Source: G963665925 sp963676345
GTDB lineage: Bacteria; Bacillota; Clostridia; Peptostreptococcales; Acidaminobacteraceae
Length of the DNA stretch: 64,000 nt
Direction: 5' to 3'
Assembly: GCA_963676345.2 (NCBI GenBank)
Contig: CAXXTS010000005.1
Span: forward strand, 434,001-498,000
Shown: positions 54,742 to 62,755 of the stretch, in pieces
Position numbering within the stretch: position 1 is the first letter of the stretch
Layout: every line of letters begins with the position of its first letter
The notes under the pieces: model-generated
The model's database searches: none
What the model saw: the letters and a program-made list of their open reading frames with translations, nothing else
Told to the model about the DNA's origin: nothing
Program-made: the position numbers and the translations under genes

Positions 54742-54760
54742 TTTGGTGCCGAAGGCGGGA
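54742..54760 (-). repeat. Truncated tRNA 3' end (att-like repeat), copy 2
   Basis: TTTGGTGCCGAAGGCGGGA is identical to the core of copy 1, 190 bases to the left. The tRNA match covers only the acceptor 3' strand and part of the T-stem. This is the expected size of a tyrosine-integrase attachment core, and marks the left edge of the defence island. Confidence 0.78.
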
Positions 54761-54900
54761 CAGGCAAACCCTCACAGGACTGTTATGAAGGTTGAAGAGT
54801 CAATCTAAAATAAAAACATGGAAAATTACATTCTAATGGTTACAAAATGGTTACAAAAATCTAAATGTGACATAAATAGTGCCGTAAATGGAAATGAGGA

Positions 54901-54909
54901 TGATATAAT
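54901..54909 (+). promoter_or_regulatory. Extended -10 promoter of the Wadjet operon
   Basis: TGATATAAT is an extended -10 (TGnTATAAT) 33 bases before the ATG of the WYL regulator; no clear -35 is visible. CTGGAGG is the ribosome binding site. The start region is the likely target of the regulator itself. Confidence 0.55.
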
Positions 54910-54942
54910 TTTTTTAGTTGAAATAGAATTCTGGAGGTATTA

Positions 54943-55911
54943 ATGAGCAAATTAAGCAATATTCTAATGATGCTGAATCTACTATTTTCAAACCAAAAAA
55001 TTAAAATATCCGAGCTTGCTGAGATAATTGGTGTGAAGGAACGCATGATAAGGAAATATAAAGATGATTTAGTTGAAGCTGGATTCAATATTATCTCTCA
55101 ACCAGGTAAAGGTGGTGGCTACATTCTAGATAATGATGAAAAGAACGAGTTTCAGAGATTCTCTGATAAAGAGTTAGAAGCTATTAAGAGAATGATTGAA
55201 CATCATCAACATATTAGTAGTTTTTATGAGAATGAATATGAATTAGAAAGTGTGTTGAGTAAAATTGCAGGATATTCTCACTGTGGTAATAAAGCTGATT
55301 CGAAGATTTTATCATATTTTGATTATGCTCTTCCAAATGTCGATTTTAATGAGGAAAAAGAAAAACTAAGGATAATTAAGGAATCCATATCAAGTAGTTG
55401 TAAGTTGGAGATCGAATATTTCTCCGCAAGCTCAGGACTTACGAAAAGAGTAATTCATCCCTATAGCAAAATATATAGAAAAGGCTTTTGGTATACGAGC
55501 GCTTATTGTGAACGTAAGCATAAACTATTAACATTTAAAAACTGTCGAATTTCAGATTATAAGCTTCTATCAGAAAAATTCGAAAGTGCTGTTGTCCAGA
55601 AGGAGAAATGTAAGGTAACCAACCACTTTGGAATTAGTGGAAGTGAAGAAATTGAAATTGTGCTAAAGATTGAGTTTCCAATGTCTTTATATATTAAGGA
55701 AAGAGTTTGGACTTATAATCAGAGAATTGAGACTAATCCAAAAGATTTTTCAATAGTATTCAAGGGTACTATGTCAGGATTACCTGAGATTAAGAGGTGG
55801 ATATTGGGAATGGGGTCTAATGTTGAAGTAATTGAACCTCTGAGTTTGCGAAAATCAATTTCTAAAGAAGTATTTGAAATGAATGAGGAAGCTAAAACAT
55901 GGAACAGTTAA
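54943..55911 (+). CDS. WYL-domain transcriptional regulator
   Basis: The 322-residue protein has an N-terminal winged HTH of the DeoR/HTH_11 type (KISELAEIIGVKERMIRKYKDDLVEAG with GKGGGYIL) and a WYL domain from about residue 140 (LEIEYFSASSGLTKRVIHPYSKIYRKGFWYTSAYCERKHKLLTFKNCRIS). WYL regulators often guard phage-defence operons and may sense nucleic-acid or nucleotide ligands. Its end overlaps jetA by 13 bases, so it is the first gene of the Wadjet operon. It probably autoregulates the operon. Confidence 0.88.
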   Translation: MSKLSNILMMLNLLFSNQKIKISELAEIIGVKERMIRKYKDDLVEAGFNIISQPGKGGGYILDNDEKNEFQRFSDKELEAIKRMIEHHQHISSFYENEYELESVLSKIAGYSHCGNKADSKILSYFDYALPNVDFNEEKEKLRIIKESISSSCKLEIEYFSASSGLTKRVIHPYSKIYRKGFWYTSAYCERKHKLLTFKNCRISDYKLLSEKFESAVVQKEKCKVTNHFGISGSEEIEIVLKIEFPMSLYIKERVWTYNQRIETNPKDFSIVFKGTMSGLPEIKRWILGMGSNVEVIEPLSLRKSISKEVFEMNEEAKTWNS

Positions 55912-57293
55912 ACCTATATCAGAAAATCGACAAGGATTTTTTTGCAATACTATCTTCACCAAATTGCATTGATTATACAGAATGCATAAATATAGTTTAT
56001 CTATTGACTCAAGACGAATGGTCTTATGGAATTTCACGTGAGGTGATTACTGTTGCATTTGCAGAATACTTCAGAAGCGATTCGCAAGCTTATGGTATTG
56101 ATTGTGACTATAAGGAATCAAGAGAAAAAGCTGTAGATATGATAAGGAAGTTAAAGGATTATAACTGGATAGATATTGAAATAACACATGAATATATAGA
56201 AATGGTTACATTAAAAGATAACGCTTTCGTCTTATTCGAAACTCTATCCAAACTAGCAAATGAAAGTGATGTCGAATATGAGAATAAAATCCATGTAATT
56301 CATATGCTTTTAAAAGGAAATACAATGATGAAGCCTAATCAGGTAGTTCGAGAAGTATATAACCTAACACAAGAATTAATTACAAACCTTAAATCACTTA
56401 ATTCAAATATTAAACAATATACTGAAAAAACTATGAAAGAAACTGAAGTGAAAAACGTTCTCAAAATTCTCATACGTCAGTACAAACATGAAGTTTTTGA
56501 CAATGCATATAGGCGTCTAAAAACGTCTGACCATGTTAGTAGATATCGATCTTCAATACAATTCAAAGTTGAGGACTTACTTTGTGATGACTTGTATCTT
56601 GATAACGCTTCACATGAAGATGTTGTCGATGGAAACTTTGAAAATAGGCTTGATGCAAAAGAGTTTTTGCAATCATGTTTAGTGTACGTTAATAATGCAT
56701 TTGCAAATATGCATTACTTAATTGATGAAATTGACCAAAGAAACTCACAATATATGAGAGCTGCAATTAAGAGGATTAAGTTCAAAATTGAAAACAGAGC
56801 AAATATTGAAGGTGATTTACAAAAGATGATTAAATTCCAGCTGCAATATTATGAATCATCAGACAAATCTGTTGAGTATAATCAAATTGTTAATGGATCT
56901 CACAGATTATTTAGGCAGCATGGAATTGATGAGAAATCGTTGTATCCGATTAAACGTAGTAAAACGAAGGAAATAAAAGAGAAAGTTGTGTTAAAACGAC
57001 GAACTCCAGAAAGAATTAGGGAACTAAGAGAACGTAATCGGAAGAAGAAAAATAGAGTCATTAGTGTTGATCAAATTAATAATGAAATCCAAGCGCTGCT
57101 GAACGATAATGAAGTTATTAGTGCTTCAAGTATGAAACTAGAATCCATCGATGATTTTAAAAGAGTGGTATTAGCAAAAGCTTATTCCAAAGATAAATCA
57201 ATTAATTACGATCTAACTCGAAACAAAGGAAGAGTAATAAACGGGATGTACGATATAACAGACTTCTCAATAAGGAAGCGAGGACAAAAATGA
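55899..57293 (+). CDS. jetA: Wadjet protein JetA (type II, DUF5716-like)
   Basis: JetA is the kleisin-like (MukF-related) subunit of the Wadjet SMC complex, which recognises and cuts circular foreign DNA such as plasmids. The 464-residue protein starts LYQKIDKDFFAILSSPN, followed by YGISREVITVAFAEYF and a helical middle with NLTQELITNLKSLNSNIKQYTE, features I recall from the DUF5716 JetA family. The C-terminal third is strongly basic (KRRTPERIRELRERNRKKK). It overlaps the regulator gene upstream and jetB downstream (ATGA). Assignment also rests on the unmistakable jetC and jetD neighbours. Confidence 0.88.
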   Translation: MEQLNLYQKIDKDFFAILSSPNCIDYTECINIVYLLTQDEWSYGISREVITVAFAEYFRSDSQAYGIDCDYKESREKAVDMIRKLKDYNWIDIEITHEYIEMVTLKDNAFVLFETLSKLANESDVEYENKIHVIHMLLKGNTMMKPNQVVREVYNLTQELITNLKSLNSNIKQYTEKTMKETEVKNVLKILIRQYKHEVFDNAYRRLKTSDHVSRYRSSIQFKVEDLLCDDLYLDNASHEDVVDGNFENRLDAKEFLQSCLVYVNNAFANMHYLIDEIDQRNSQYMRAAIKRIKFKIENRANIEGDLQKMIKFQLQYYESSDKSVEYNQIVNGSHRLFRQHGIDEKSLYPIKRSKTKEIKEKVVLKRRTPERIRELRERNRKKKNRVISVDQINNEIQALLNDNEVISASSMKLESIDDFKRVVLAKAYSKDKSINYDLTRNKGRVINGMYDITDFSIRKRGQK

Positions 57294-57883
57294 CATTTTT
57301 TGATGAAAGCTACAACGAAAGAATGAAAAGCGATTTTTCTAGAATCGCTAATAAATTACTTTCATATACATTCATATGTAGGGATAGAAAGCAAGATAAA
57401 GAAGATTACTATTTCATCTTAAGGAAAAGACATGATATTGAGAAATATTTCGATGTAATCGATTGGCAATTGGATGTTGATGAAGTCTATGGAGTTGCAC
57501 AGCTTACTAACAGCAGAGATTTTAATCGATATCAATTGAAAAAAATCGAAAGTATTCTACTTGCAGTTTTCAGGATTATTTATCATAGACTGTCACAAGA
57601 AATTTCTCTTGGGGGAGATATATCAGTGTCAATGGAAGATGTTCATAACGAGATTAAGTCTTTTTGGGCAGATGGACAAATGATGGATAAAACTAAATTT
57701 GAAGATGGATTGAGAACCCTCAAAAGATTTCGAATAATTGAAGATGTTAGAATTTCAAACTCAGAAAGAGTTTTGATATATCCTAGTATCTTAAAAGCAT
57801 TACCAGCAACTGATATTCGAGAAGTATCAAAATTGATCGATGCATACATTGGGAAACGGAGTGACGGAAATGAAGATTCTTAA
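57290..57883 (+). CDS. jetB: Wadjet protein JetB (DUF4194)
   Basis: JetB is the small (MukE-like) subunit that binds the kleisin. The 197-residue protein has the DUF4194 character: KLLSYTFICRDRKQDKEDYYFILRKRHDIEKYF, then TNSRDFNRYQLKKIESILLAVFRIIYHRL and a winged-helix end (FKRFRIIEDVRISNSERVLIYPSI-like region). Its start overlaps the jetA stop by four bases and its end overlaps jetC by 14. Confidence 0.88.
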   Translation: MTFFDESYNERMKSDFSRIANKLLSYTFICRDRKQDKEDYYFILRKRHDIEKYFDVIDWQLDVDEVYGVAQLTNSRDFNRYQLKKIESILLAVFRIIYHRLSQEISLGGDISVSMEDVHNEIKSFWADGQMMDKTKFEDGLRTLKRFRIIEDVRISNSERVLIYPSILKALPATDIREVSKLIDAYIGKRSDGNEDS

Positions 57884-60800
57884 AAGAATACTTTTAATTA
57901 ATTGGCATAGATTTATTTATGAAGTAATTGATGTTAATGGAATTGTTTTGGTGATTGGTGAAAACGGCTCAGGCAAATCAACGCTTCTTGATGCGATAAT
58001 GTACTTACTTACAGCAGGCACTAGTAAGTTTAATACAGCAGCATCTGAAAAGAATAAGCGAGACTTAAAAGGTTATGTCCGTTGCCGGACTTCGAAAAAG
58101 GATAAAACATATGAAAGAACAGGTTATGTATCTTCACATGTTGTTTTAGAATTCTATGATACAGAAAATGAGTCTTCGTTATTACTTGGGGCAGCTTTTG
58201 ACTCAAAAAATGAAGTTGATAGCCTTGATGAAGTTTTTTACTACATTAATGACTCAGCAATTGACGAGCTGGATTACTTCAACGAGGGTGATGTTCTAGA
58301 TGCTGGCAATGTAGTTCGTTTTGTTGAGCAATGTGATGGATCGGATTGGAGTAATAGAAAGAACGAAGCCGGGACTATGTTTAGATTTGTATTGGGTGTA
58401 AATGACAGTAGATACTCAAATACGCTTGCTAAGGCCTTGGCTTGTAAGGATATTGATTCAGTAAGAAAGTTCATATACTCCTTTCTGCTAGAACAGAAAG
58501 AACTTAATGTCGATCATTTAAAGCGAAATGTTAGGGAGTTAAAGGAGTTAAACACCTTAATTACAAGAACAAAAACAAAGATTAATCAATTAGTGAAGAT
58601 AGTCGATCAAGGTGAAGAAATAAGCAGTTTTAATGCAGAAATAGAAAAGTCCTTGATACTTAAGACTATGGCAATGAAAGATTTAAAGGAAAATGAGCTT
58701 AAGAAACATCAGCAACAGCAAAAAGATGTCTTGATAGAAATTGAAACCTTAAAAAAAGAAATCGCAATTCTGGAAGGAGAGGCAAGCATTCTTCAGGTAA
58801 GAATGGATGTTCTCAACTCCGAGTTGGATAACAACAAGGATAAGAAAGCATATGATAAATTGAAAAATATGCTTGACGAATGTAAAGTTCAATTACAGAG
58901 ACATAGATTAATACTAAGTCAGTATTCTAATTTGAAAGAGCATGAACTACAAATCCTGAAGTTTTTAATCGAAAATACTAATCCGAAAGAAATTAAAGAA
59001 TTCAAACATTTTTATGATGCGATTTGTGATAGTGAACAATCGGTGACTCACAAAGAATTCGCATTATTAGCATCAAGGGTAACGAATAAATATAATGAAC
59101 TGGATGAAAAAATAAGGGAATCAATTGCCAAGAAAAATGTTGAATTAAATGGGATTAGAACTGAAATAAAAAGATGTTCAGAAAAACTTAAATTAATTGA
59201 TTCAAAGAAAGTGGATTATCCATGGAGTACGAGGAAACTTGTAGAGCTTATTAAGCTTGAGTTGAAGAGAAAGTATGATAAAGAAATTAGTATAAATGCT
59301 GTATGTGAACTAATAGAAATTAAGAATGATCGATGGCGTAATGCGATTGAGGGATACTTGAATACACAGAAGTTTGATGTCATTGTACCAGCTGAGTTTT
59401 ATGAAGATGCTAAGTTTATTTATGAAACTATGAAAGATAAAGAGAAAATCCATAGTGTGGGTATCGTAAATGTGAGAGCATTAGGAGAAGAGGCTGAGGT
59501 TAAGCAAGGCAGTTTAGCTGAAGAAGTCGAATGCAAAAGTTCTGATGTTCGGAAATATATGAATTTGCTATTGAACAAAGTCATGAAAGCAGAAAACTTA
59601 ACTGAACTTGAAAACCATAAAGTAAGTATTACTGATTCATGTATGATCTATCGGAATTTCACAACTAGGAACATGAATCCCAAAAGATATGAAATACCTT
59701 ATATTGGTCAGAAAGCATTCAAAGTTCAAAAAGAGCTTTATGAGAACAGGAAAAAAGATCTTAGTGACTTAGCTAGAAACACGAGCAATAGGATTGATGT
59801 AGAAAATAAAATCATTGACTTAATAAAAAGTAATAAGATCAATCCTCTTGTAGAAACTCATGAAAGCTTTGGTAAGGTTAACGAACTAACCTCAAATATT
59901 AACACATTGGCTGATGCAAAAGATGAAGTTGATACAACATCATTCATGGAACAACAGTTTGCAATTGAAAAGTTGGAAAACAAAATTCAGTTGAAGAAAG
60001 GAATGATGCTGACTAAGAACAAAGAAGTTGAGGATAAGCTAACGTACAAAGGGAAAGTTGAAGAAACTGCCTCAACTAAGATGATTGAAATAGAAGAATT
60101 AAAAATTAAGTTGGATGAACACTCAAAGAAAAACGATGGTATGTTTAACCTTGTTAAGCAAGCTTACACAGAAGATATCGTTAATAATACACTAAATTCG
60201 ATCCTTAATAGGGAAAAAAATAATGAACTTAAAATTAAGAGGCGACTTGAGAACACTGAAGAATCGCTTGAGCGTTTACAAAAACAGTTCATTACTGATT
60301 ATGATTTTGACTCAGAATACGGATCTAATCATTTAAGAAAGTTTATTGATGAATTATATAGACTTGAGAAGACAGACATCGTGAATTATGAGGATGATTT
60401 TAAGCAGCTTCAAACTGAAACTGATGAGGTCTTTAGATCAGATTTCTTATCAAAGTTGTATGAGTATATAGATGTTGCAAATGATACATTTAAGCGACTG
60501 AATAAAATTTTAGGAAATATTACTTTTGGAAAGTCAATTTATCAATACCGAATGGATAAAAGAGAGGAATATGCACATTTTTACAGAATGATTCAAGCAT
60601 ATAGCAATATAGATGGTGCACCTCTATTGATGGGTGATTTTGAAGAAGAACATAAAAGAGCAATGGATGATTTATATGCAAAGCTTCTGTCAGAAGATAA
60701 TGAATCAGACGAAGAATTTAAAGAACTTTCAGACTATAGAACATACCTTGATTTTGATATTGAACGAATTGAAGGTGATGAAACTTTCTTATTAAGCCAG

Positions 60801-61166
60801 GCGATTGACTACAATAGTGGTGGGGAACATCAGGTTCCGTACTATGTTACAATAGCTGCGTCCATTAATCAGTTATATCAGAACTCGGTGAGAACATCTG
60901 CTGGACTTGTTCTATTGGATGAAGCGTTTAATAACATGGATGCAACACGCACTGCAAGTATGATGCAATTCATGAATGAGTTAGCCATTCAGCCAATAAT
61001 TGTAGTACCAACAGCAAATGCCCAGACAATTATTGATTATGTTGATACAGTGATCGAAGTATCTAATGAAGAAGATGGGATATTTGTTGATATAAACATT
61101 AGAAATGATAGGAAGATAGGTGCAGCTTATGAGTTGGCAGTCGAAAATACTGAGTATTCTAATTGA
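57870..61166 (+). CDS. jetC: Wadjet protein JetC (SMC-like ATPase)
   Basis: JetC is the MukB-like SMC motor that extrudes DNA loops. The 1098-residue protein has Walker A GENGSGKST at residues 30-38, long coiled coils (about 220-400 and 680-850) flanking a hinge-like region around 450-600, and the C-terminal ATPase half with signature NSGGEHQ and Walker B GLVLLDEAFNNMD. The ATG at 57870 with GGAG eight bases upstream is preferred over 57840. It overlaps jetD by 38 bases. The sequence is visibly more A/T-rich than the catabolic operons to the left. Confidence 0.95.
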   Translation: MKILKRILLINWHRFIYEVIDVNGIVLVIGENGSGKSTLLDAIMYLLTAGTSKFNTAASEKNKRDLKGYVRCRTSKKDKTYERTGYVSSHVVLEFYDTENESSLLLGAAFDSKNEVDSLDEVFYYINDSAIDELDYFNEGDVLDAGNVVRFVEQCDGSDWSNRKNEAGTMFRFVLGVNDSRYSNTLAKALACKDIDSVRKFIYSFLLEQKELNVDHLKRNVRELKELNTLITRTKTKINQLVKIVDQGEEISSFNAEIEKSLILKTMAMKDLKENELKKHQQQQKDVLIEIETLKKEIAILEGEASILQVRMDVLNSELDNNKDKKAYDKLKNMLDECKVQLQRHRLILSQYSNLKEHELQILKFLIENTNPKEIKEFKHFYDAICDSEQSVTHKEFALLASRVTNKYNELDEKIRESIAKKNVELNGIRTEIKRCSEKLKLIDSKKVDYPWSTRKLVELIKLELKRKYDKEISINAVCELIEIKNDRWRNAIEGYLNTQKFDVIVPAEFYEDAKFIYETMKDKEKIHSVGIVNVRALGEEAEVKQGSLAEEVECKSSDVRKYMNLLLNKVMKAENLTELENHKVSITDSCMIYRNFTTRNMNPKRYEIPYIGQKAFKVQKELYENRKKDLSDLARNTSNRIDVENKIIDLIKSNKINPLVETHESFGKVNELTSNINTLADAKDEVDTTSFMEQQFAIEKLENKIQLKKGMMLTKNKEVEDKLTYKGKVEETASTKMIEIEELKIKLDEHSKKNDGMFNLVKQAYTEDIVNNTLNSILNREKNNELKIKRRLENTEESLERLQKQFITDYDFDSEYGSNHLRKFIDELYRLEKTDIVNYEDDFKQLQTETDEVFRSDFLSKLYEYIDVANDTFKRLNKILGNITFGKSIYQYRMDKREEYAHFYRMIQAYSNIDGAPLLMGDFEEEHKRAMDDLYAKLLSEDNESDEEFKELSDYRTYLDFDIERIEGDETFLLSQAIDYNSGGEHQVPYYVTIAASINQLYQNSVRTSAGLVLLDEAFNNMDATRTASMMQFMNELAIQPIIVVPTANAQTIIDYVDTVIEVSNEEDGIFVDINIRNDRKIGAAYELAVENTEYSN

Positions 61167-62337
61167 TAAATTGGAAAATAGTAAGCATTACATGTCTGAA
61201 AGTCAGAAAGGTTCAAAAACAAAGTTGAATTTCAGTGAAAAGCAAATTGTTAAGGACTATCATAGCGATGATTATGCAAAGAATAAAGCTATTTATGATG
61301 CAGTCTTAGAGTTAGAACAGAAGGATTTTTTAAAAGTAGAGTTTGCTGAAAAATACAGAAAAGGTCATATCCATGGTGTAACATTAAATTTCGATCGCAT
61401 TGATGAAATTTATCGAACGCTAAAGCGTACACCTAAGAAAGACTATGTTAATGAAAGTAAGAAAATTTTTTCGTCTTACAAAAATTATAATAACAATTTG
61501 GATGAATATCTGACGCATATTAACGATTGTCTTAATGAAAACAGAAGCCTCAAACCGTATTTTGATATTAGCGCTCCTAAAAGTATTAAAGAAGTTATGG
61601 ACGGTGTCATAGGTGTCATTCAACAAAATGAGGAAATAGCTATACGACGTTTAAGCATACAACTTTTCAATGATTCGAAACGTCTGGAGGAGATAAAAGG
61701 AAAACTCATAGCTATCTTAAGAAAGTTTGAACCAAAATTGGAGTTCGTTTCTGATAATGAAGTGTTAGCACATTATAATGTGTTATCAAATCCAGGTCAT
61801 GTATTTATGAAAGGATGCGGTCAGATATCTATTAATAATCAAGTTGTCGATCTTCAAAAACTTGATGGTAGTATTGGGTTGAGTACAAAATACTTGGATA
61901 CACTTAGTTTTGATTTGAATAGTGTTGACAATCTCATCACCATCGAAAACCTAACCAGTTTTGAAGAGTACTCATCCAAGAATGAATTGATTGTGTACTT
62001 AGGTGGTTTTATGAATTCCTATCGATGTGAGCTACTAAAAAGTATTCATGCGATAAAACCTGATTTAGAATTCAAGCATTGGGGAGATATTGACCTTGGA
62101 GGATTTCGAATATTAGAACATATGAAAAGAGAAACGGGTATAGAATTTCATCCGTATTTTATGGACACGGATATTCTTATACGTTATGAGGATAGTTTAA
62201 AAACGTTTAATGAATCGTATAGAAGTAAAATTGAGCAAGCTATTCAATCGGGCAATTATATTGAGTATATAGAACAGCTAGAAGAAATATTAAGATTAGG
62301 TGGGACGTTAGAACAAGAGTCGATAGTAATAGGTTAA
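61129..62337 (+). CDS. jetD: Wadjet protein JetD (Toprim-type nuclease, DUF2220)
   Basis: JetD is the TopoVI-A-like nuclease that cuts DNA when the SMC complex stalls on a small circle. The 402-residue protein has a winged-helix N-terminal part (KDYHSDDYAKNKAIYDAVLELEQKDFL), a middle domain, and the DUF2220 Toprim region with the acidic residues in LITIENLTSFEEYS and KHWGDIDLGGFRILEHM, then FHPYFMDTDIL. I start at ATG 61129 with AGGTG six bases upstream; GTG 61120 is an alternative. It closes the operon. Confidence 0.92.
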   Translation: MSWQSKILSILIDKLENSKHYMSESQKGSKTKLNFSEKQIVKDYHSDDYAKNKAIYDAVLELEQKDFLKVEFAEKYRKGHIHGVTLNFDRIDEIYRTLKRTPKKDYVNESKKIFSSYKNYNNNLDEYLTHINDCLNENRSLKPYFDISAPKSIKEVMDGVIGVIQQNEEIAIRRLSIQLFNDSKRLEEIKGKLIAILRKFEPKLEFVSDNEVLAHYNVLSNPGHVFMKGCGQISINNQVVDLQKLDGSIGLSTKYLDTLSFDLNSVDNLITIENLTSFEEYSSKNELIVYLGGFMNSYRCELLKSIHAIKPDLEFKHWGDIDLGGFRILEHMKRETGIEFHPYFMDTDILIRYEDSLKTFNESYRSKIEQAIQSGNYIEYIEQLEEILRLGGTLEQESIVIG

Positions 62338-62755
62338 TACAGACTTTAGTTTTCCGGAAAGACTGTAATAATATGTTAAACACAGCTTCAATAAATAGTA
62401 AGTGTGAGCTCTAAGAATGCTGTATAATTAACAGGGGTGTTAGTTATAAACCCATCCGATTTTAACAAACGTATTTTACACATTGATCTGCTACGTCACA
62501 TATGTGGAGTGCTGCTCACTGCTAGTGTTGAAGCAGTAGGTGTGGTGTGTTGTAGGTAATCAAAATATGAAGGGCCATTAAGAGTTATATCTTATTGGTC
62601 CTTTTATATGCATGTAAAGTTGAACATAAAATTACAGAGTGTTACAATTAAAAGGAATTATATGTTAATTGATGATGGAAATTGTTGCGTAGGTATATTA
62701 TTAATATGCACTACAGTATAAATAGGCAATACTAGAAAAAGTTGGAGGTGATATC
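62338..62755 (+). other. Non-coding region between defence operons, with hairpin
   Basis: No ORF is supported in these 418 bases. AAGGGCCATTAAGA at 62570 folds on TCTTATTGGTCCTT ending at 62603, followed by TTTT, a likely terminator. Before it lies a G/T-rich repeat-like segment (about 62501-62560) with CACATATGTG and repeated CTGCT/AGCAG and GTGTGG units that can base-pair, so a small RNA ending at this terminator is possible. GTTGGAGGTGAT at 62741-62752 is the ribosome binding site of the next gene. Confidence 0.5.

Noticed and set aside
54552..54760. Intact tRNA-Leu gene(s)
   Set aside because: Only the 3' acceptor strand and T-arm part are present; no D-arm or anticodon arm can be found next to either copy.
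54497..54808. 103-codon plus-strand ORF near the island edge
   Set aside because: It runs through both tRNA fragments and both minus-strand terminators, has no ribosome binding site and no protein-like pattern.
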